Positions 7,568 through 9,883 of a stretch of 9,883 nt of DNA are shown piece by piece; within the stretch, counting starts at the first letter, position 1; every line of letters begins with the position of its first letter. Position numbers and translations under genes: made by a program. The stretch comes from a bacterium (GTDB taxonomy: Bacteria; Planctomycetota; J058; JACQDU01): contig JACQDU010000132.1 in the NCBI GenBank assembly GCA_016200955.1, forward strand, positions 1 to 9,883. The letters are read 5' to 3'. The notes under the pieces are model-generated. The model did not search any database. It was not told the origin of the DNA and saw only the letters and a program-made list of their open reading frames with translations.

Positions 7568-8758
7568 GTGCCGGCCGACGAGCTCACGGATCCTCTCGGG
7601 CTGGCGGGCTTCCCGTTGAAGCCGCTCCCGGATGCGACCGACTCCGGAGTCGGATTCGCGGACGAGCCCTCGGCGAACCGCGATCCCTTCAGGCCCGGCG
7701 CGGACCCGCGCTGGCCCTCCTCCCAGGGAGGCGTCGCGAACCGAGCGTCTCCCGCGCTCGATCCCGACGCCGATCCCTTCGGCTCGGCGCGCGCGAACGC
7801 GGACCCCTTCGCCGCGGGAGGAGACGATCCCTTCGCTCAACCTCGCGGGCAGCGCGCGTTCGCGGACACTCACATCGACGACACCGGAGGAGACAGCGCC
7901 ACGGCTCGCGCGGGCGACCTGGGAGACTTCGAGATCGACGACCGCGACGACGCCGCCTTTGCGGACGGCCCGGTGGCTCCCGCCTCCGCGGCCGAGGTCA
8001 AGAAGCTCCTGAACCGCGAGGGCTCGGGAGAAGGAGCCGTCGACGACCTCCGGGCCCTCCTGGGAGACGCGGCCGCGCGGACGCCGCAGCCCTTCAAGCC
8101 TCCGCGCCTCGACCCGCGCGCCGATGCCGGGACGTCTCCCTCGGAGCCCGACCCGGGTGCCTGGACCGCTCCCCGGGGAGCGGCTCCGGTCGGTCCGGGG
8201 TCGGGGAAGCACGCTCTCCCGCCGCGCGGCGCGCCGGTGACGCCCATCGCACCCCAGGACGGCTTCCAGCAACACGAGAGCACGTGGACCCAGCCGCCGG
8301 GCGTCCTGCCGGGGGCCGAGCTCATGCCGCCCGCGGTCCCCGCGACGCTCCCCGAGGGAGCGGGCGAGCTCGCCTTCGAGGTCGCGAAGCTCCGCGACGA
8401 GGCGCGCCGCGTGAAGCTCGCGCTCGAGGCCGTCCGCCAGGCGGACCCCGAGAAGGTGCGGATCGCCGTCCTCGCTCTCCGCGACCAGGAGCTCGGCCGC
8501 CAGGCCCGCGAGATCGCGGAGCTCCGGCGAGAGCTCGCTCTCCTCCACGAGGAGATGGGAAAGAGGCAAGCCGAGCTCGACCTCGTGACCGAGGACATGA
8601 TCACGAAGGAGGACACGATCGACGAGCTGAGCACGCGGCTCGAGCAGCTCGACCCCTCCTTCCGGCGGCCCGGTGTCTCTCGGGACTCGCCCTCTCCGCC
8701 GAGCACGGCGCTCGCGAGCGGCGAGGCGAACGAGGACCTGAAGAACCTCGAGTTCTAG
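7568..8758 (+). CDS. Pro/Asp-rich linker and coiled-coil protein (second half of the interrupted FHA gene)
   Basis: If initiated separately, the first plausible start is the GTG at 7568, giving 396 residues, but no convincing ribosome binding site precedes it. Residues about 1-260 are a disordered-looking Pro/Asp/Ala/Gly linker with four DPF motifs (about residues 39-89) and a short helical patch (AAEVKKLLNREG, DDLRALLGDAA). Residues about 265-365 (ELAFEVAKLRDEARR, AREIAELRRELALLHEEM, TIDELSTRLEQL) form a heptad-rich coiled coil. A short tail ends in EDLKNLEF. No enzymatic domain is visible. The frame is continuous with the FHA domain upstream except for one TAG, so I infer an original 555-residue FHA-linker-coiled-coil protein, plausibly an oligomeric phosphothreonine-reading adaptor. 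The function is otherwise unknown. Confidence 0.7.
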   Translation: MPADELTDPLGLAGFPLKPLPDATDSGVGFADEPSANRDPFRPGADPRWPSSQGGVANRASPALDPDADPFGSARANADPFAAGGDDPFAQPRGQRAFADTHIDDTGGDSATARAGDLGDFEIDDRDDAAFADGPVAPASAAEVKKLLNREGSGEGAVDDLRALLGDAAARTPQPFKPPRLDPRADAGTSPSEPDPGAWTAPRGAAPVGPGSGKHALPPRGAPVTPIAPQDGFQQHESTWTQPPGVLPGAELMPPAVPATLPEGAGELAFEVAKLRDEARRVKLALEAVRQADPEKVRIAVLALRDQELGRQAREIAELRRELALLHEEMGKRQAELDLVTEDMITKEDTIDELSTRLEQLDPSFRRPGVSRDSPSPPSTALASGEANEDLKNLEF

Positions 8759-8771
8759 GAGAGCCGCACTC

Positions 8772-8795
8772 CCCGGACTCCGGGACCGCGGTCCC
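8772..8795. repeat. Two overlapping palindromes between genes
   Basis: CCCGGA-C-TCCGGG (8772-8784) and the perfect 14-bp palindrome GGGACCGCGGTCCC (8782-8795) share three Gs, so only one hairpin can form at a time in RNA. They lie in the 64-bp gap after the coiled-coil stop. A weak terminator or a protein-binding site is possible; there is no T-run. Confidence 0.4.
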
Positions 8796-8822
8796 CGCGC
8801 CCGCGCACGAGGGCGAGGGGGC

Positions 8823-9261
8823 ATGGAGACGCTGGCGGATCTTGAGACGCTCGACGCGCCGGACGCCGAGGTCGAGGACCGGATCGCGCGGCGAGCGTCG
8901 ATCCTCTTCGAGGAGCACCACCAGACGATCCTCCGCAGGATGGACCGGCTGTTCGCGGGGCTCCTGATCGCTCAGTGGCTGGCTGGGATCGTCGCGGCCG
9001 TCATGCTGAGCCCGAGGACGTGGTCGCGAGGAGCCAGATCCACCCGCACGTATGGGCAGCCGTCCTGCTCGGCGCGGCGATCGTCGCCTTGCCCGTGTTC
9101 CTCGCGCTGCCTTCACCGCTCACGCGATGCAAGGAGACGAGGACCGGGCGCGGGCGGCGGGGTTCCGCGGGTACCTCACGAAGCGGATCCACCGGCCGTC
9201 GTTCGAGGCTCTCCTCGCGGACCTCCTGTCGCGGGGGGCTCCCGCCGCCGCGGCGGCGTGA
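8823..9261 (+). pseudogene. Remnant of a membrane-anchored hybrid sensor histidine kinase
   Basis: The ATG at 8823 follows GAGGGCGAGGGG closely. The first 67 codons give a helical N-terminus (DRIARRASILFEEHHQTILR) and a membrane helix (LFAGLLIAQWLAGIVAAVML) ending in SPRTW. This matches my memory of an N-terminal membrane region of hybrid kinases common in planctomycetes and relatives. From 9032 the expected continuation, SQIHPHVWAAVLLGAA and a second hydrophobic stretch, sits in a different frame, so a net frameshift lies at about 9024-9031. From 9109 a third frame encodes the end of a receiver domain. The second half of the membrane region, any PAS domain, HisKA, HATPase and most of the receiver are missing. 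The unshifted first frame runs to a stop at 9374 but yields Arg/Pro-rich nonsense after SPRTW. The gene is decayed, or this is an assembly error. Confidence 0.72.
9109..9261 (+). pseudogene. C-terminal tail of a response-regulator receiver domain
   Basis: About 50 codons read AFTAHAMQGDEDRARAAG, then FRGYLTKRI, HRPSFEALLADLL and an Ala-rich end. This is the beta4-alpha4-beta5-alpha5 end of a receiver domain: the conserved TAHAM segment, the AAGF.GYL.K motif with the conserved Lys, and the final helix. The usual Pro after that Lys is Arg. The phospho-acceptor Asp and the first half of the domain are absent. The start of the homology coincides with the end of the membrane-segment homology, marking a deletion junction near 9105-9110. 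Confidence 0.75.
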
Positions 9262-9351
9262 TCGCGCTCGCGCGGCGCGAGAGCGAGACGCCGACCGTGC
9301 CCGGGCTTTGCGGACTCGAGCCCGCCGCCGGGGAATCCCGAGACGACGCTC

Positions 9352-9365
9352 GCGCCTTCGGGCGC
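9352..9365 (+). terminator. UUCG-capped hairpin
   Basis: GCGCC and GGCGC pair around a TTCG loop, an extra-stable tetraloop often found in terminators. The stem is only five base pairs and the following TCTCCGTG is not a T-run, so termination is uncertain. It lies about 90 bp after the receiver remnant. Confidence 0.3.
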
Positions 9366-9570
9366 TCTCCGTGACGACAACGACCGCGACGGACGAGCGT
9401 ACCCGTCTTACAGCGTTGACGGGAACGAAGGGAATCCGCGGGCCAGCTCCGCGCGGGGACCAGGAACGCCCCGTGCTCTCCTTCCTGGCGCCACTCCGGC
9501 GTGTCTGTCGGCGGACGAGTCACGAAGGCTCGCCTCGACCGGTGCCGGTCCCGTGGATCGCGTCGCTCGC

Positions 9571-9577
9571 GGAGGAG
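9571..9577 (+). promoter_or_regulatory. Strong ribosome binding site of the last gene
   Basis: GGAGGAG ends four bases before the ATG at 9582, a near-perfect Shine-Dalgarno sequence. It supports the choice of that start over upstream in-frame codons. Confidence 0.7.
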
Positions 9578-9581
9578 ACGA

Positions 9582-9883
9582 ATGGACTGCGTGGAGCCGA
9601 TCTCGATCGAGAAGCCCCTCGCAGCGCGCGAGCCCGAAGAGCTGCCGCCGCTCTGGACGGCCCTTCGAGCGCCGCTGCACCGAGGGCTCGTCCTCGGGGC
9701 CGCGTTCTTCCTGATCGCCGGCCTTCTCATCCTGACGCTGTGCCTCGTCGAGGGCGGAGGGCCGAAGAAGTTCTTCCGCGAGCTCGTCTTCGTCGCCCCG
9801 ATCGGCCTGGCCACCGGGGTCTTCGCGGTGCCGATCTTCGCCGTCGAGTCGCTGGCCGAGCGCTGGCCGCGCTCGTGGCGACG
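9582..9883 (+). CDS. Two-helix membrane protein (3' end cut off)
   Basis: The frame opens with ATG after a strong GGAGGAG and stays open to the window end, giving 100 residues so far. The first 37 residues are polar and contain EPEELPPLWTALRAPLHRG. Residues about 38-60 (LVLGAAFFLIAGLLILTLCL) and 72-92 (LVFVAPIGLATGVFAVPIFA) are membrane helices, joined by a short loop GGGPKKFFRE. The visible part ends in ESLAERWPRSWRR. The codons end mostly in G or C like the neighbouring genes. I do not recognise the family; the missing C-terminus may hold further helices or a soluble domain. It lies 320 bp after the decayed sensor kinase and is probably a separate unit. Confidence 0.7.
   Translation, partial: MDCVEPISIEKPLAAREPEELPPLWTALRAPLHRGLVLGAAFFLIAGLLILTLCLVEGGGPKKFFRELVFVAPIGLATGVFAVPIFAVESLAERWPRSWR

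Larger units (their letters stand above)
9262..9581. other. 320-bp gap without a convincing gene
   Basis: No frame on either strand gives protein-like sequence. It contains CTCGCGC-G-GCGCGAG (9267-9281), a GCGCC-TTCG-GGCGC hairpin with a UUCG tetraloop (9352-9365) that could end transcription from upstream, and the inverted repeat GACCGG-TG-CCGGTC (9537-9550), 31 bp before the next start. No clear promoter is visible. Confidence 0.5.

Noticed and set aside
7064..8824. Minus-strand frame of 586 codons opposite the FHA/coiled-coil gene
   Set aside because: The opposite strand has a clear FHA domain and coiled coil; this frame is low-complexity Arg/Ala/Gly without motifs.
9032..9374. Downstream part of the first frame of the sensor-kinase remnant as genuine protein
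   Set aside because: After SPRTW the frame becomes Arg/Pro/Ser-rich, while the expected membrane sequence and the receiver tail appear in the other two frames.
9176..9814. Minus-strand frame of 212 codons over the 3' gap and the last gene
   Set aside because: It has no ribosome binding site or domain, and lies opposite a membrane protein with a strong start signal.
1..9883. CRISPR array, tRNA, rRNA, insertion sequence or prophage genes
   Set aside because: No regularly spaced repeats, no tRNA-like cloverleaf, no transposase or phage motifs were seen on either strand.

Overview
The window is very GC-rich DNA with strongly GC-ending codons, from a bacterium that I read as Planctomycetota or a related high-GC lineage. 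The reasons are a very large membrane-anchored Ser/Thr kinase with a zinc ribbon and a TPR-rich tail, a nearby FHA protein, and a membrane-anchored hybrid-kinase family that I remember mainly from planctomycetes and relatives. This taxonomic reading is inference from gene style only.

Layout. (1) 1-1221, plus strand: the 3' part of a gene for a single-pass membrane-anchored protein with a Pro-rich linker, a small beta-rich module and helical repeats. (2) 1313-6160, plus: a 1615-residue Ser/Thr protein kinase with duplicated MshEN/GspE-N-like helical modules, a zinc ribbon, a complete kinase domain, one transmembrane helix and roughly 970 residues of helical repeats. (3) 6188-6937, minus and convergent with the kinase: lexA, with all autoproteolysis residues but an unusually long linker encoded by a palindromic GC-rich insert. 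(4) 6938-7090: a divergent control region. It holds an 11-bp-period direct repeat (GTTA-N7-GTTA) inside the likely lexA promoter and a TATACT -10 box for the next gene. (5) 7091-8758, plus: an FHA-domain gene interrupted by one in-frame TAG at 7433; the frame stays open and coding-like to a Pro/Asp-rich linker and coiled coil ending at 8758. (6) 8823-9261, plus: a decayed hybrid sensor kinase in which an N-terminal membrane segment is joined directly to the last ~50 residues of a receiver domain, with two frame changes. (7) 9262-9581: a gap without a convincing gene. (8) 9582 to the window end, plus: the start of an unrecognised two-helix membrane protein with a strong ribosome binding site.

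How the genes may work together: the kinase is a plausible writer of phosphothreonine and the FHA protein a plausible reader, while lexA lies between them in the opposite orientation. Nothing in the sequence proves a functional link. I did not find a clear new defence or mobile system. The most noteworthy items are the amber-interrupted FHA/coiled-coil gene, the internally deleted hybrid kinase, the candidate direct-repeat LexA operator, the palindromic insert in the lexA linker and the kinase's N-terminal architecture.
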